Source: Bilabrum cf. latius
Lineage: Eukaryota > Bigyra: Bicosoecida > Bigyra > Bicosoecida
DNA length: 64,000 nt
Reading direction: 5' to 3'
NCBI GenBank assembly: GCA_965178125.1
Contig: OZ237767.1
Coordinates: 310,001-374,000, forward strand
Positions 18,701 to 32,700 of the stretch are shown here, one piece after another. Position numbers and translations under genes: made by a program. The first letter of the stretch is position 1; the number at the start of each line of letters is the position of its first letter. The notes under the pieces are model-generated. The model did not search any database and was not told where the DNA came from. It saw only the letters and a program-made list of their open reading frames with translations.

Positions 18701-21700
18701 GGAGTATCGGACATGGCAGTGGGAGCATCGTCCGATGACGACGGTGCGTCGGGTGACAGCAATCGAGGGGCTGTGTGGATCGTGTTTCTGCAATCGGATG
18801 GCACGGTGAAGCGACATCAGAAGATCTCCGACACGCAAGGCGGCTTCACGGGGGCTTTAAGTAATGCTGATATGTTCGGCACTTCCGTTACATCTTTGGG
18901 TGACTTGGACGGTGATGGAGTATTGGACATGGCAGTGGGAGCATGGTTGGATGACGACGGAGGAGACAGTGTCAGCAATCGAGGGGCTGTGTGGATCTTG
19001 TTTCTGCGATCCGATGGCACAGTGAAGCGGCACCAGAAGATATCCGACACGCAAGGCGGCTTCACGGGGCAATTAGATGACAATGATTTCTTTGGTAGTT
19101 CCGTCACATCCCTGGGTGACTTGGACGGTGATGGAGTATCGGACATGGCAGTGGGAGCATCGTCCGATGACGATGGAGCATCGGGTGACAGCAATCGAGG
19201 GGCTGTGTGGATCGTGTTTCTGCAATCGGATGGCACGGTGAAGCGACACCAGAAGATATCCGACACGCAAGGCGGCTTCACGGGGTCTTTAAGTAATGCT
19301 GATATGTTCGGCACTTCCGTTACATCTTTGGGTGACTTGGACGGTGATGGAGTATTGGACATGGCAGTGGGAGCATGGTCGGATGACGATGGTGCGTCGG
19401 GTGACAGCAATCGAGGGGCTGTATGGATCTTGTTGCTCACACCTGTAGAGGACCTCTCCGCAGCTTCCTCACCTGCCCATCGACTCCTCCCCGTCCCTGG
19501 CACTGCATCCAGGCCATCCTCGACATCCCCTGCCTCTTTGGATGCTTCAATCGGAAGCCTGCAGGCCAGCCAAGGAACATTCATTCTTATGGAAGGCGAA
19601 CCGCTTCAGGTAAACAGATAGGCGGGCACGGACCCAGGGACGGGGCATCACAGCTGGGTCAGCAGGGGACGGCTGCATGTCAGGGTCGGAGCATTGAATG
19701 GATCGGATGCACCTGCTGTGGATCGACCCCCCGCCGGTATGGAGCTGGTCCTGGACGGGAGTGCCGTGTGCTCGCTGGGGTCTCTGGGCGCGGGGGATGG
19801 GTCTGTGTCATTGCTGGTGGGGGATGCATCGATGGGGCAGCTGTGGGTGAGTCGGCTGGGGACGGGCACAGCGGGAGAGGGAGCGGATGACGATGGGGCA
19901 GGGCATGTAGGTGATTCGATTCTGCCGACTGTGGTTGTATCCAATGCAACGATTTCCCGCGGGCCCGTCTCGCTGGGTGCATCAGTGGCATACTTGGGCC
20001 GGTCGATGCTCGGCCCCACGCGGCTGCATGCCCCTGTGGTGGCGGCGGGGGCACCTCAGCAGGGCGAGCTGCACCTGCATGCACTGCACCTAGTGACAGC
20101 CAGCAGCAGCAACAGCAGCAGTAGTAGTAGTGCTAGCCCAATGACCGCCTGGGATGGAGGCAGGATCGCCGTGATATCGTCTGTCACGGGTGCAGCTGGC
20201 GACAGCTTCGGGGCATCGCTCGAGTACCTGGGCCCGGTGCGTGAGCAGGGGCAGGGGAAGGGACATGCCAGGAGCGAGGTGTCGATGCTGGTGGGCGCGC
20301 CTGACTGGAGAGACCTGTCGCTGTCGGGGGAGGACAGGCGGTTCGGGGCTGTGGTGATGCTGCACCTGGCTGTGGGCGAGATCGAGACCGGGGCTCTGGC
20401 CATGTCCGTGTCTGACCACCTGCTGCTGTCTCCTGCCCTGATGCCGCTGCGGCTGGCCGGGCACTGGCCGGGGCAGTTCGAGCGATCCCGCTTCGGGGCT
20501 GCAATCGAGCTGCTTGGCTTCGGAGCAGACCGCACGATGGACGTGTTCGTGGGTGCCCCTGGCTTCAACGACTCTGCAGGGGCCGTGATGCAGCTGCGGG
20601 TGGATCTCAATGGCAGGCTGGGCCCGACCAATAATGCGTCATCGGAGGCAGTTGCCGTGCTGAGCTCGGAGCGGGCAGAGGCTCCTGTCCCCGCGGGCGT
20701 GGGGCCCGGCTGCGAGATGGGGACCGCACTCGTCACACGGGTCACGACCAACGCGTCCATCAGCGAGCAGGAGGTGCATCTGCTGGTGGCATCGCCGGGG
20801 TGTGGGGGGCGCGGGCTGGTGGCGTACAGGGCCAACACCACGGGCCTGCACTCGAGGCCTCTTTGGATGCTGCCCGTGTCACAGGCGCAGTTTGCCTCGC
20901 TGGACTGCAGCAGGGAGCAAGCGCTGTGCAAGGGGCTGAACGAGAGCGTGATGGGCAATGGTGTGGGTGCAGCTGAATTGCCTGTAGCAGATGCTGCTGC
21001 GCTTGGTGCTGCCTTGGGTGAGGCTGCCGCGGCTAATGCGGCATCAGGGTGGGGTGGGGATGCGTTGATGCGGCATGTGGCGCAGGCCGGGTGCTTGCTG
21101 TCCCGGGGCCAGCTGGGCGTGGTGGCGTCTGGTGGAGCTGTGTCGGGTGGTGTGGGCCGCGTGAATTGGGCAGGCTCGGCCAGTGGCTGTTTGCCTGTCT
21201 ATCCCGGTGGTGCAACCGATGGACTGGCAGTGGTGACCAGCCGTGCAATGCACCTGCCCCGTCCTTCAGAGCTCGGCAGGTTGCAGGAGCTGGGGCACGT
21301 GTGGGCAGGTGGACTCAGGTGTCCCACTGCCAGCGCGCATGCCATCGATGCAGGGGTGCGGACCGTGCTGGTGTGCATTCCGGAATAGCCCCTGCTGCCG
21401 GGTCTGGCCGAGGTGCAGGTGCACCTACCTGGGGCTGGTGGTGGCAGTGGAGGCGGGAGCGGCGGGGCACTGACGGTGTCGAGCGATGACCCGGCGGCAT
21501 GCGAGCTGGTGCTTCGTGAGCTGGCCAGCGGGCAAGCCATCGCGGGTGCGCCCTCGGGTCCTGACATGGTGCTGTGCGTGGCAGTGGGCATGCAGGGGGC
21601 ACTGAGGCTGCAGAACGGGAGCAGCTGGCCGGTGACTGTGGGGGCCGGCGGGACTCTGCTCATGGACGTGCAGGGGGCGGGATGGGGCTCTGGAGGCGGG

Positions 21701-24700
21701 TGGCACGAGAGTGCCCTGGCACCTGTGGACCGGATTGACTCCAAAAATGGATTTAGCAATCGATGGAGTCAGCTGGAGGCTGCAACAATTCCTAGTCTAA
21801 GACAGACGGTCACAGGCACGCTGGGTCTGTATCCATGCGAGGGCAATCTGACGGCTGGATCGATGGCGTCCTCGCTGCAGTGCATTGCACCTGCCGGCAT
21901 GGTGGGTGGTCCTGCGTCCCTGTTGGTGCACCTGCCCGGGCTGTCCTGGCTGGACACCGCCTCGATCGTGGTGGAGGACAGCGGGTCTGAGCCAGCCGGC
22001 AACGCGTCCCAGCTGCAGCCCGCGTGGGTGGATCTGCCGCCTCCCGTGGTGCAGGCCGTGGAACCTCCCAGCGTGAGCGCTGCCGCGCTGGTCGAGAGCG
22101 AGGTGAGTGGTACTAAGTTTAACCTAACTCTGCGTGGGACTTCACTCGTCACACCTGACATGCGGGTGCAGGTCATGGCGGTGTACATTGGTGCGCAACG
22201 ATGCGACCCGCTGGTGGTGCAGTCTGCCACTGAGCTGCGGTGCTCCGTGCTGCCTCACCTGATGGAGTCGGACGAGGTGCGTGTGGTGTCGCGGTCCTTG
22301 GGTGCGGTGAATGCGGCGGTGGAAGCAGACGGTGCAGCCAGGGCGCAGAGACACGCCCGGGAGTGGAGGCAGCTGTCGCCTGACCCGAGGGAAGGCTTCG
22401 AGGCGGGCGTGTGGGACAGCAACGTGGATCCGCCCCATGTTGTGGAATGGACATCCAACCAGCTGATGGCCCGTGTGAATCCCAGGGTGCTCGGCTCCAA
22501 TCCGTCACTCGTCAGTCCCAGGGGGGGACAGGTCGTGCAGCTGGTGGGGATCCAGTTGGGTGCAGTCGATGGCGGTTTGATCGACCGCATCGATGTGGAT
22601 GGTGCCCCATGTGTAAATATGTCCGTTGAATCTGACTTTTTGGTGTAGTGCACCCTTACTCCAGGCCCAGGGGCAGAGGGAATTGTGTCTGTGCGGACTC
22701 CATGGGGCGACGTGTACTCCAGCTCTGCCGGCGTGGTGCGGTTTCTGGCTCCCGAGATCGAGTCGGTGGTGGTTGACCCTGACACGATCTTCAACGACCT
22801 GGGCTCTTCATATAGAGTGACCGTGCGGGGGCAATACTTCGGGTCTGCTCGGACAGGCGGCAACGGCACCTCCCCGCGGATGGTGATCTCGGGCAAGGAG
22901 TGTCCCGTGGTGCGCGTGCTGAGCGACTCTGAGATGGAGTGCGAGGACATCGGGCCGGAGTGGACGCCCGGCGACTTCAGCGTGCGGGTGCTGCTGTCGG
23001 GGCGAGAAGCAGTTGCCCCGACCGCGTTTCAGTTCCAGCCCCCCGTGCAGGTGCAGGCCGCGTCACCCGAGTCAGCGGATGGCGTGCCTGAGGGGCGGTT
23101 GTCTGGCGATGGCGGGTGGATCGTGATTGAGGGCAACGGGCTGGGCAACAGCGTGGACACGATCGACAGGGTGCAGGTGGGGCCGTACATCTGCACTCAG
23201 CTCGAGATGCTGGCGCCTGCCACTCGGCTCAGGTGCCTGTTGCCTCCGGGGGTGGGCACGGGACACAGGGTGCAGGTGGTGTCGGTGCGGAATGGCGAGA
23301 ACTCGATCGATTCTGCGCCTGCCGTGGACTACGCTGCCCCTGTGATCACCCGAGCCACATTCGCGGGAGGCCCAGACCCGGGCATGGAAGTCGTCGTCCC
23401 TGTTGCAATCACCAACGGGAGCGATGCAGCCGGCACCAGCAACAACAGCAGCAGCAGGATCAGCAGCGGCAGCGGCACGTATCCCCGCGCAGCGGCCTAC
23501 CTGCTAGAGAGCGGCCTGGAGCTGCTGCTGGACGTGACCCACGCGGGTGCATCCCTGACTCAGTGGGACGGTGTGACGAGTGACGGTGCCGGTGCGATAC
23601 GGTTGCACGGGCAGGGGTGGAATGCGTCGTGCGTCAACGCCACCGTGCGCGGCACACGGGCCAGCGAGACATCCCCACAAGATAGTATGATTGCTATGGT
23701 GCAGTGTACGGTGACTGACTGGCAGGAAGCTATAGCTGCTGCATCGGACCAGTCGTCCGAGGATGCGCTTCAGCTTGTTTCCGTTCACTTCAGCGTCGGG
23801 GGCCAGAGCGCCACGGGGCAGCTGGAGGACGAGGTGCAGGAGTCGAGTCTGCTGCAGGCCGAGTCTAGCCCGGGCGGGACGGTGCTGCTGGTGGGTCGGC
23901 CGATGGTGCAGGTGCTGAGCCCTCGTCTGTTTCCGTCCAATGGCAGCGCGGATGCGGTGCTCGCAGGGGCAGCGAGACGGGCCCAGGTGGCGCTTGGGTC
24001 GACCACTACTGCCAAGTTGGAGCTGGACGCTTTGCTGGACTTTGCGGGGTCAAGTGCAGCAGCAGCGTCGAGCGGTCGCGCGTCTGTGGTGCTGGATGCG
24101 GCCGATGTGGGGTAGATCGCCCGCACGCTGGTGGGCGCGCCTTCGTCAGCTGGGCTGCTTCAGATCCGTGGAGAGGGGCTGGGAGTGGCTCCGTGGGCCG
24201 TGGATCGTGTGGAGGTGGGCGGTGTGCCATCTCGGGTGGTGATATGGTTATCTGACACTGAGCTGCTGGCCTACTGCGAGCCTGGTGTGGGCGTGGATGT
24301 GCTGGTGGAGGTGCACACGCTGGGCGGGAGCTCTGAACAGGACCAAGGCGACGATGCACAGCAGCAGACGGGTCGCTTCACGTACTTGTCCACGCAAGCG
24401 ACCGTGAGCTACGAGCGGCCGTTGGTGGAAGAGATCCTGCCGCCGTACAGCCTCACAGGACCAGTGGTGCTAGCTGATTTCACGGTGCGCGGGGTGCACT
24501 TTGGATTCAAGCGATCTGACATTGAACGGGTGTTGGTGGGCGGTAGGCCCTGCAGTGCAGTGCTCCTGGTATCCGGCACGGAGCTCCTGTGCAACGGTGT
24601 AAATGGGACCAGCTGGCCCGGTGGGGCCGTGGTGGAGGTGCAGGTGGCCCAGCAGACGAGTCCCCGCAATCGGTTATTCACCGCGCTTGGGCGGCCCGCA

Positions 24701-27700
24701 GTGACGTCAGTGGCTCCGAGTGGGGCCACGGCGGGGGAGCGCCTGGTGATTGCGGGCAGCAGCCTGGGCAGGAAGGACGATGACGTGGCTCGGGTGCTGC
24801 TGGGGCCATACGATTGCCTGGATGTGAACCTGCTGAGTGAAACCTCGATCGAGTGCACGGTGCCTGACCTGCAGCAGGACCAGATCGATGGGCTGCAGGT
24901 GGTGGTGCAGCAGAGAGGGGGCCTCAGCAGCGACCCGGAGTCTGCCCCTGTGTTCACGTACGGCGTGATCGGGGATCCATGGCCTAACGTGGCCAGCTCA
25001 ATCCAGGGGTGGAGGGTGCGGAACGACCGCTTCGAGGTGCGGTGGGCCTTCCGCGACCCGGGCAGGGTGTCGATCGTGGAGGAGGGACTGGCGGGTCTGA
25101 ATGGATTCGAGATACAGTCCAGGCTGCTGGATGCGAGCGGGGCCAATGTGACGAGTGAGACGACATCTGCAGGGCAAGGCATCGCCTTCGAGGATCAAGA
25201 CGGTGATGAGGCTGCAGCATTTCGGATCGATCTGGCCAACATCGATGTAAGGCCCAGCTCCACCGGTGGATTGGCCGCCATGCGCGCGTCCTTCACGGCC
25301 ATCGATCCCCGCCCCATGGCCCTCCGGATCCGGTCCATCAGCGAGGCGGGCCCTGGCCCTTTCTCCCCGTGGACCCCCGGCGTGCCGTCCACGTGTGCCG
25401 CCGGCGAGTTCCTCACCACGCACCTGTCTCCCCATTAGTGGGGCTGCAGGCCATGCCACCAGGAGGCCACTCAATGCGAGGGCGGGTCTGCCTTCACCCT
25501 GGCTGCAGCTTCGGGGTACCAGCGGGTGCCCTGGGCACGAGGCAGGACGGCTTTCATTAAGTGCCCCCGGCCAGAGTCTTGTCTATCGCTGGCCGACACA
25601 AGCAAGCCACAGGAAGGAGATACCGAGCCGGGCCGCGTTCGGAGACTACATGAAGTGTCAATTGCGATGCAGCTGCGGGGTCGAGAGCTCCAGCTGCAGC
25701 AGTAGCCAGGACATCTGTCCAATTTGTCATCGCTGTTCGCGCAGGAGCCTGCGGTGGAGTCTGTCTCGCTGGTTCGGGCGAGACACGCGCTGCAGTCCAT
25801 GGCAAACATGACCCAAGTTCTCGGTGCTACAGATGTATCCTCCCTCATCTCGGCTGGTGCCCCCTTGTGGGCTGGTGAGACGTGTGCGGAGGGATATGAC
25901 GGGCTCTTGTGCGCCAGGTGCCAGCCAGGGTACAGAGTATGGGGACCATCGGAGTGCCGCAAGTGTCAGGGCGGGATTGTGGTTGTGCTAGTGGCAATCT
26001 TGGTATCGATGGCGGTGCTGTTGCTGGCTATCGGACTGGTGCTGAATGCACTACGGAAAGGGGCGCTGGCTGCAACGCAAGAGAATGAATAGGATGACGA
26101 CCAATCACTGGTAGGCTCCGGCTCGGCGGGAACTCAAGGTGCGCACGGCCTTGCAGTGACACCTGATCCCTCCAGCGCGGAATCTGGCACCCCTCAGCAA
26201 GGAACGTCAGCATGTGGCGAGATCATAGGTAGGCAACGTGACGCGGAGGAATCGAGAGAACGCACCAACCCGCTGAATCTGATGCTCCGTGGAACTCAAT
26301 CGGCCATTGATCGCCCAGTTCGACGGCCCATGCAATAGGAGCCGCACCAGTCGTTGAACTAGATCAGCGATGACAGCTCAGAAGACTCGAACGAGGAACA
26401 GCAATGTATCGCTAGTCCGCGTGCCGTCGCTGGTGTTAGTGCCGCAATAGTGCCTGCAACCAGGCCACTAGCAGCTGCGACCCATGGCAACAGTGCGTCT
26501 CAATTCAAGTCTTCGGAGCAGAAGACTGAAAAGGCCAATCAGACCAAGCACGCTAGGCAGCGAGAGCACGGGCAGCAGGCTGTGGATCAAAACATGGGTA
26601 TGGCCACCATCAAGATCCTATTTTCGCACGTGCAGGTGGTGGCAATCGCAGCTTCGTTCCGACTTCGCTGGCCCGACGACGTGGTCAGCTTGTTCAACAC
26701 CATGGGCTCTATGTCTTCGATTAGCTCGGAAGTGCTTAGCCTAGACTGCATGTTGTAGCAGAGTACGGAGGACCTTTCTAAGACTGACGCATTGCACGGA
26801 CAAACAGCCGCGCTGGATGAGTGGACATCCATCCTGCAGCAGCACCAGCAGCAAACAAATGATAGCGATTAGAATGACATAAACGGCATGATAGGTCCAC
26901 TGTTCGACGCATGGCCGGGAACACAGCTGTAGGATGAAAAATTGCTGGCAGATTTGCTCGCCATGCACGAAGAGAACGTGCTGGGGGTGGACCTGCGACG
27001 GCAGAAAGACGGACTCGCTGCCAGCATGCCGCACGGGTCTACATACTTCCTGCGGACCATTGTGGTGCTGCTGAGTCCTCTGCTGCTTGCGCTTGGTCTG
27101 GCCCTGTTCTGGGTGATAGTGGACGCCATCGACGGGTGCCTGCACGAGCCAGACGGGATCGTCATTGAGGAGCCAGGGGAGGAAGGGGGGCCGGACGATG
27201 CGGGCAATGCGCCATTTGGAAATGGAATCTAGAGCTCAAGGCCCTCTGGGACGAAAGGTGAAACGATTTCCGCGAGCCGAGCGTCCAGGCAAATGATGGC
27301 GCACAACCCACTCACAAGAGTTTCGCGGGCAGGTTCATCGTTCGTTTCAGAGGACAGCTCGTCCGATAGCAAGCACACGGCCTCAGAGCCGAGATTGAAT
27401 CCGCGTTCGAGTGCAACACTCCTGCGGCGATCGGTCTCTGTCTCTACCAGCAGTAGCAGGACGCCCAAAGCTTCTGCCCCACCTTCAAAACCTAGTGTCG
27501 GCACTGAGAATAGCAGAAGCGGCTATGGATCTGGTATCCTGCGACAGCGCACCAGTCGGTTTCGTAGCTTATTAGGTGCATCCAGCGGACCATCAAGCAG
27601 AAGCGTCATGGAGATAGCTGACCAACAAAGAACTCGCGCGTCGCTTGCTTGCAAAGGCGACTCCAGCCCGGGGACCATGGGGCCCTCCCCAGCTACTGAG

Positions 27701-28738
27701 CTGCCGCCACCACCAGAGTACTTCTGGCTTGCGTCGAACGAGCGCAAAAACACAGTGTTGGGCTGTCTCGGCGTGCCACTCGCGGCTGTGAAGCTCCCGC
27801 TGGGGATGCGGATCCTCTCGGGTCTGACTGTGATTGCCTTCCTAGTGCACCTGACCCTGACTGAGGCATCCTTCGGGCTGTTGTCCTGCACCACCCTGGA
27901 GCCAAATGTTGACCTGGCCGAGGGCGACGATTAGATGGGCTCGCTGGCAGTGAGTCCGGCAGGGCATAACGAGTGCCCGGAAGGCAAAGAGAACAGGCGG
28001 CTGGTGCTGGACCTGGATGTGTGCTGCCACAATCCCAGCGCGCTGCAGATCATGTACGGCGTGGGCGTTCCAGCCATCCTGGTGTTTGCAGTGGGCATCC
28101 CGCTGCTGGCTGGCCTGAGGCTGTGGTGGGTCAGCGATAGGCTACGAGCCCCTGATGTGATCGCAACGATGGGTTTCCTGATGGCAGGTTTCAATGACCA
28201 CGCGTACTATTGGGAAGTTGTGATCATGCTGAGGAAGCTAGCCGTGGTGGCCATCACTGTCCTGGTGGAGCCAATGGGCGTGCGCGTTCAGATATACTCT
28301 GCAATTGCAGTGATTTTTGCCGCTGCTGTGCTGCACTCGCTAAATCAGCCGTATGAGGCCACGGCACTCAACACGCTGGAACTAGTTGCGCTGGTGGGTG
28401 CATTTTTGACCTTCGAGGCTGGTCTCTTCCTGCATGACGAGAATTCAACCGATATTGTAAAGACGCTTGCAACATTGGCTGTATTTGCTGCCAATTTAGG
28501 CGTGCTGCTGTGGTGTCTGTGGGTTCTGCGGCACGAGATCCTGGGCAAAGCGTGGGAGGTGTGCTCCTTCGTTGGTTCGCTCGTATTCGACGAAGTGTAG
28601 CCTGGCGGAATGGCAGCTGGCACAGTGCTGGTGTTGTCCGACTGGGAGCAGGAAAAAATCCGAAAAGCGAGGTCCAGTCGGGCTAGAAAGGGAGCTAGCA
28701 GTGGTGGTCAGCAGGAAAGGAAAGGGGAGGAAGTTTGA
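15730..28738 (+). CDS. Giant FG-GAP / IPT-TIG multi-pass membrane protein
   Basis: The model joins 15730-15851 and 15958-28738 (4,300 residues). Exon 1 encodes a signal peptide (core NWLGTTVFIISISCLF); the intron has GTGAGT, a CTAAC branch-like site and CAG, and the split Gly codon fits exactly. Exon 2 is one open frame of 12.8 kb with about 21 TAG codons as Gln and a TGA stop. Order: about six FG-GAP units (residues about 75-490) with Ca-binding DLDGDG loops; a 250-residue insert; six more units (about 760-1200); a long beta-rich region; several IPT/TIG domains (about 2060-3060); a Cys-rich EGF/TNFR-like module (CAEGYDGLLCARCQPGY, about 3350-3370); a first membrane helix at about 3380; then further helices to 4230. 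It is likely a cell-surface adhesion or sensory receptor with a channel-like or receptor-like C-terminus. In-frame introns cannot be excluded. Confidence 0.8.
18150..19440 (+). repeat. 432-bp coding tandem repeat, three copies
   Basis: Near-identical blocks repeat every 432 bp (for example CGACACGCAAGGCGGCTTCA at 18181, 18613 and 19045). Each encodes two FG-GAP units of the giant membrane protein. Copies differ at only a few bases, much less than the older units at 16,000-17,300, so the expansion or homogenisation is recent. Confidence 0.85.
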
Positions 28739-29763
28739 GTACTATAAACCTCTAGCGGAACGCAATGCATGTAGGTTCCCGCACAAAAAAAAAAAAAAGC
28801 CCTTGCCTTCTAGACGCCTATCTTACGGAACTGAACGTTGCGCACACTCTTGACAATAAGTATTCAATCATTCCTCAGCGCACAAATTGTAATCCAATGC
28901 AAAGTTCCATTGGGGCTGCATGGGCGAGGAGAGCACGCGGTGCGGTGTTCCGCGGCTCGAGCTCCAATCGGATTCTCGTTACTGGGGTAATCTCATGGGT
29001 TCCGAGCACGCTGGGTGCTCTACATTCATTCATCATTACCCACCTTTTTGTAAATTCAAACGTTGTCACGCATATGGACTCGCACACGGCAACGCAAAGT
29101 CCGTTCGATTGTTCGTAGGCCTCACTTACTGCATGGCACTGTACAGTGACTGCACACCATGCGACCAGCAGCCCCTACATCTGAATGGTCCGTCTGCTAA
29201 ACAGGATCTGTCCTCTGCCCACCTGTACTGGAGCACTGCATGCATGAGGGCCCGCTCTTCTGTGCGAAGCCACGGTCACGGTGGAGCTAGGGCACAAGAA
29301 GCAGAAGGCTGTGGTGAGCAACCGATTGGGGAGGTGATGGAGCTGGAAAACTGATTGGACGATCTGAAAATCGTAGTTGGCATGTGCAACATAATCGGGG
29401 CAGGTAGAGGGGGTAGCCTGGGGACAATGGGGGTGGAAAGAGAGGGAGGGGACCAGAACAAGGCCAAGCCGGGACCGAAGGCTTAGGCAAAGTAGTACAA
29501 CCAGGTAGGTGATGGTTCCGGGAGTAATGCATCATTCTAGGGGAAAACAAAGCTCTTGAGTCAACCTGCCCCCCTCAAAGAGTATAGATGTAGTCCAGTT
29601 GCCTGATCTGGGTTGCGACCAGCAGTTGCGACCGGCAAGCGCCAGTGAACCACAAACAGACCCAGAACAGATCCCACAGCCGTTGTTTCGGTGTCAGGGA
29701 GAGATTTGGCCACGTTTGTCAGGATCAATTTCTTGTTTACGCATCCAAATACTCAATTGAGGG
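28739..29763. other. Intergenic region
   Basis: No convincing gene is seen between the giant membrane protein and the channel. There is a run of 14 A at 28785-28798, about 46 bp after the stop, which could be a simple repeat or an old retroposition scar. A purine-rich stretch lies near 29380-29460. Confidence 0.5.
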
Positions 29764-32700
29764 ATGGCACACCACGGTGCCGCTTTAGGAGCCCACCGGC
29801 AGGCAGCAAATGCCCAGTTCATCGCGCAGCAGAGAGAGAAGCGCGAACAGCGAGCCGCGCGACTTGCAGCAGATGCAGAGCATCGGCGATAGGTAGAAGG
29901 AATTGCAACTGATGCTAGGCTGCAGCAGCAGCTCGGTGGTCAAGGGGCTCTTGCCACTGCCGCGCATCTTGCGTACCTTCGCCAAATGCAAAGTCAAGCA
30001 GATGGATCTGACCCGGGTGAGACGAAACCCGGCGTAGGAATTGGTGTTCCAGCGGACCTTGAAGATTCTGATCACAGCGACTCAGACTCTGACAGCGCCA
30101 ACGGCTCCGGAGACGATGATGGCGAACAGGCATTCCAACGAGTGTTGAAATCGGACGAGCCGCCACCAGCGAACAACTTCGAGGCCGCGCGGCGAGCGAT
30201 CCGAGACAACATTACACAGAGCTGGTGGTTCGATCCAATGATCTTACTGTGCATCGTTGGGAGCAGCGTTACCCTCGCTATCAGCGACCCGCTGGCAGAC
30301 GAGAACGATCCTGTAGCCGAACGTCTTGCCGTGGCTGACCTCGTGTTCCTGGCAATCTTCTGTCTGGAAATGGTGCTCAAGATGTTTGCACACGGAGTTG
30401 TGGGCGAAATATGCGGAGTGGATCCGTTCCGGCGTGCCGAGCAACAAATCAGTGAATCGGGACGCAATTATGACAAGCCAGGCTCCCATAGCCCCATCTC
30501 GAAAAACAAAGCGAAGTCATCTGATGTGATCGTAAAGGTTAATGATGAAGGCAATCTTGGCCTTCCAGCTGACAAGGTGCAGGACCAAAAGATCGCAGGC
30601 CCGGCCATACTGCCGCGTGGCACCTCAATGGTTGATGGCAGCAGCAACAAGAAATCGGGCGAAACAAGCCTCGAGGGCAGCAAAGAGAGTCAAAAAGATG
30701 CCACTCCGAAGCCCACAGAGAAGGATTACGTGCCATACCCATACTTTGACGTCAGCTGGAACTGGCTTGACTTCATCATCGTGGTGGCGGGCGTGGTCGG
30801 GTTCATTCCCGGAGTGGACGGGGCAGGCGCCAACGCCGTGAGACTGCTGCGCGTGCTTCGTCCCTTGCGCACCTTCAATCGCCTGAGGGGCCTGCAGGTC
30901 ATCATCGGGGCGCTTCTAGGGTCACTGGGCGACCTGCTGCAGGTGGTCATCCTGCTGATCTTCTTCACGGCCATCTTCAGCATCATCGGGCTCCAGCTCT
31001 GGTCCGGCGTGCTTCACCGCACCTGCATTCCCAACGAGGAAGCACCCGACGCGTTCGCGCTGGGAAGGGGCGAGTTCTATCCCAGGGAGGACACGTTCAG
31101 CGTGGCGGGGTTCTGCACCCGATCTCCCGCTGGCCTGCAGTGCCCCGAGGGATACACGTGCGTGGCAGCGGCGGAGAACCCTGGGTACGGCGTGTTTGCA
31201 TTTGACGACATCGGGCAGAGCCTCTTCTCCATCTATGTGTCCCTCACATTTGCGAACTGGACCGGTCTCATGATGCCGCTTCAAGACGCCTATGCCAGGA
31301 TCGCGCCTGGAGTGTATTTCGTGCTTCTGGGGCTGCTGCTGAACTTCTTCGCTTCAAACCTCGTGCTTGCCGTGGTGGTAGACAACTACGGTGAGCACGC
31401 TGAGAAGGCCCGCACCGAGCTGGCGCTTGAGCAGGCCGAGGAGGACGCCGCGGAGGGGATCGAAGACATGGAGGACGAAGACGACGAGCAGCTCATGCAC
31501 GTGTACCGCGAGTACGGTGTGAGGCCTAAGCCTAAGGAGGACTAGGACAAGGACAAGAAAGGAGGTGGGAAAGTCGACGAGGGGGGCAGCAAAGCAACCG
31601 CACCAGAGGCCAAAGCAAGCAGTGCTAGTGCAGGTGCTGATGGGTCCGATCAAGACGAGGAGAAGGATGGGAGTCACGAGGAGCAAGCCGAGCCAGGGAA
31701 GGAGGCACTCGCGGGCGATGCTGGCAGTAGCACACCGGCAGAGTCGGGGGACACAGCGGCTGGCAGTGTCCCCGACCAGTCTGCCACCGGTGATGACGAC
31801 AACTCACCAGCGGCCGATGTCGGCCAGGCGCAGTCATCGGGAGACGGGCAGGAGATCCCCGTGCTGAACCCAGCTGGTGGCGCGGCGGCGGCGGCTGTCT
31901 CGGGTCTCAGTGGCAGCGAAGAAGCGGAAGCTGCAGACTCTGGGCTCACGCAGCTCAGGAGAGCTTCTACTGCTGCAGCCATGACAAGAACTGATGGTGA
32001 CATCAGCAGTCCCCCGGGCGGCAACCACAAGATGAGGTCGTCAGGGGCAATCGAGCCCAAATTCAGGACCTAGGCGGCTGGTGGGGTGCTGCGCCGAGGC
32101 AACACCATGCCGGTGCAGAGCAGCCTCCAAGGTGTCGGTGCATCCCGCACGGCTCCGAAAGGGTCCCCGGCACGCAAACGAACAGCTAAGGGTGGCCAGC
32201 TTGCTAGGCTCGCCAGTGTGGAGGAGGGAAGTCAGAGCAGCGGCTCGGGAGGGGCACCCGGGCGCAAACGGCTGGCAAAGCAGGCGCAAGACGAAGAGTT
32301 TGTTCCAAGGACGGATGAGCAGCTTGAGGCAGAGCTATGTGCCGAGGACAAGCTGAGGGACAGACTCAAAGCTGCGCTGAGGCATGTGCGGGAGGCTGAC
32401 GTGGTGGTTCGGCGCCAGACTGAGTACCTGGTCGGCATGCCCATGCCCGTGGTGTGGACGTACCACATGGTGCAGAGCGGCTGGTTCACCGCCTTCATCA
32501 CGCTGTGCATCATCGCCAACACGGCCTTCCTCGCCCTGGACCGCAAGGGCATCAGCGAGCAGGAGATCGATGTATCGGAGATGGGCAACTATGTGCTCAC
32601 CATCGTGTTCGCCGTGGAGATGGTCCTGAAGCTCGTCGGACTGGGCTTCTGGGAGTACATGCGGGATGCCTTCAACGTGTTCGATTGCGTGATCGTGATC

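Noticed and set aside
20056-20958. A 300-residue minus-strand frame inside the giant membrane protein gene
   Set aside because: It is GC-driven antisense openness; the plus frame continues through with domain content and the minus frame is Pro/Ser/Arg low complexity with no motif.
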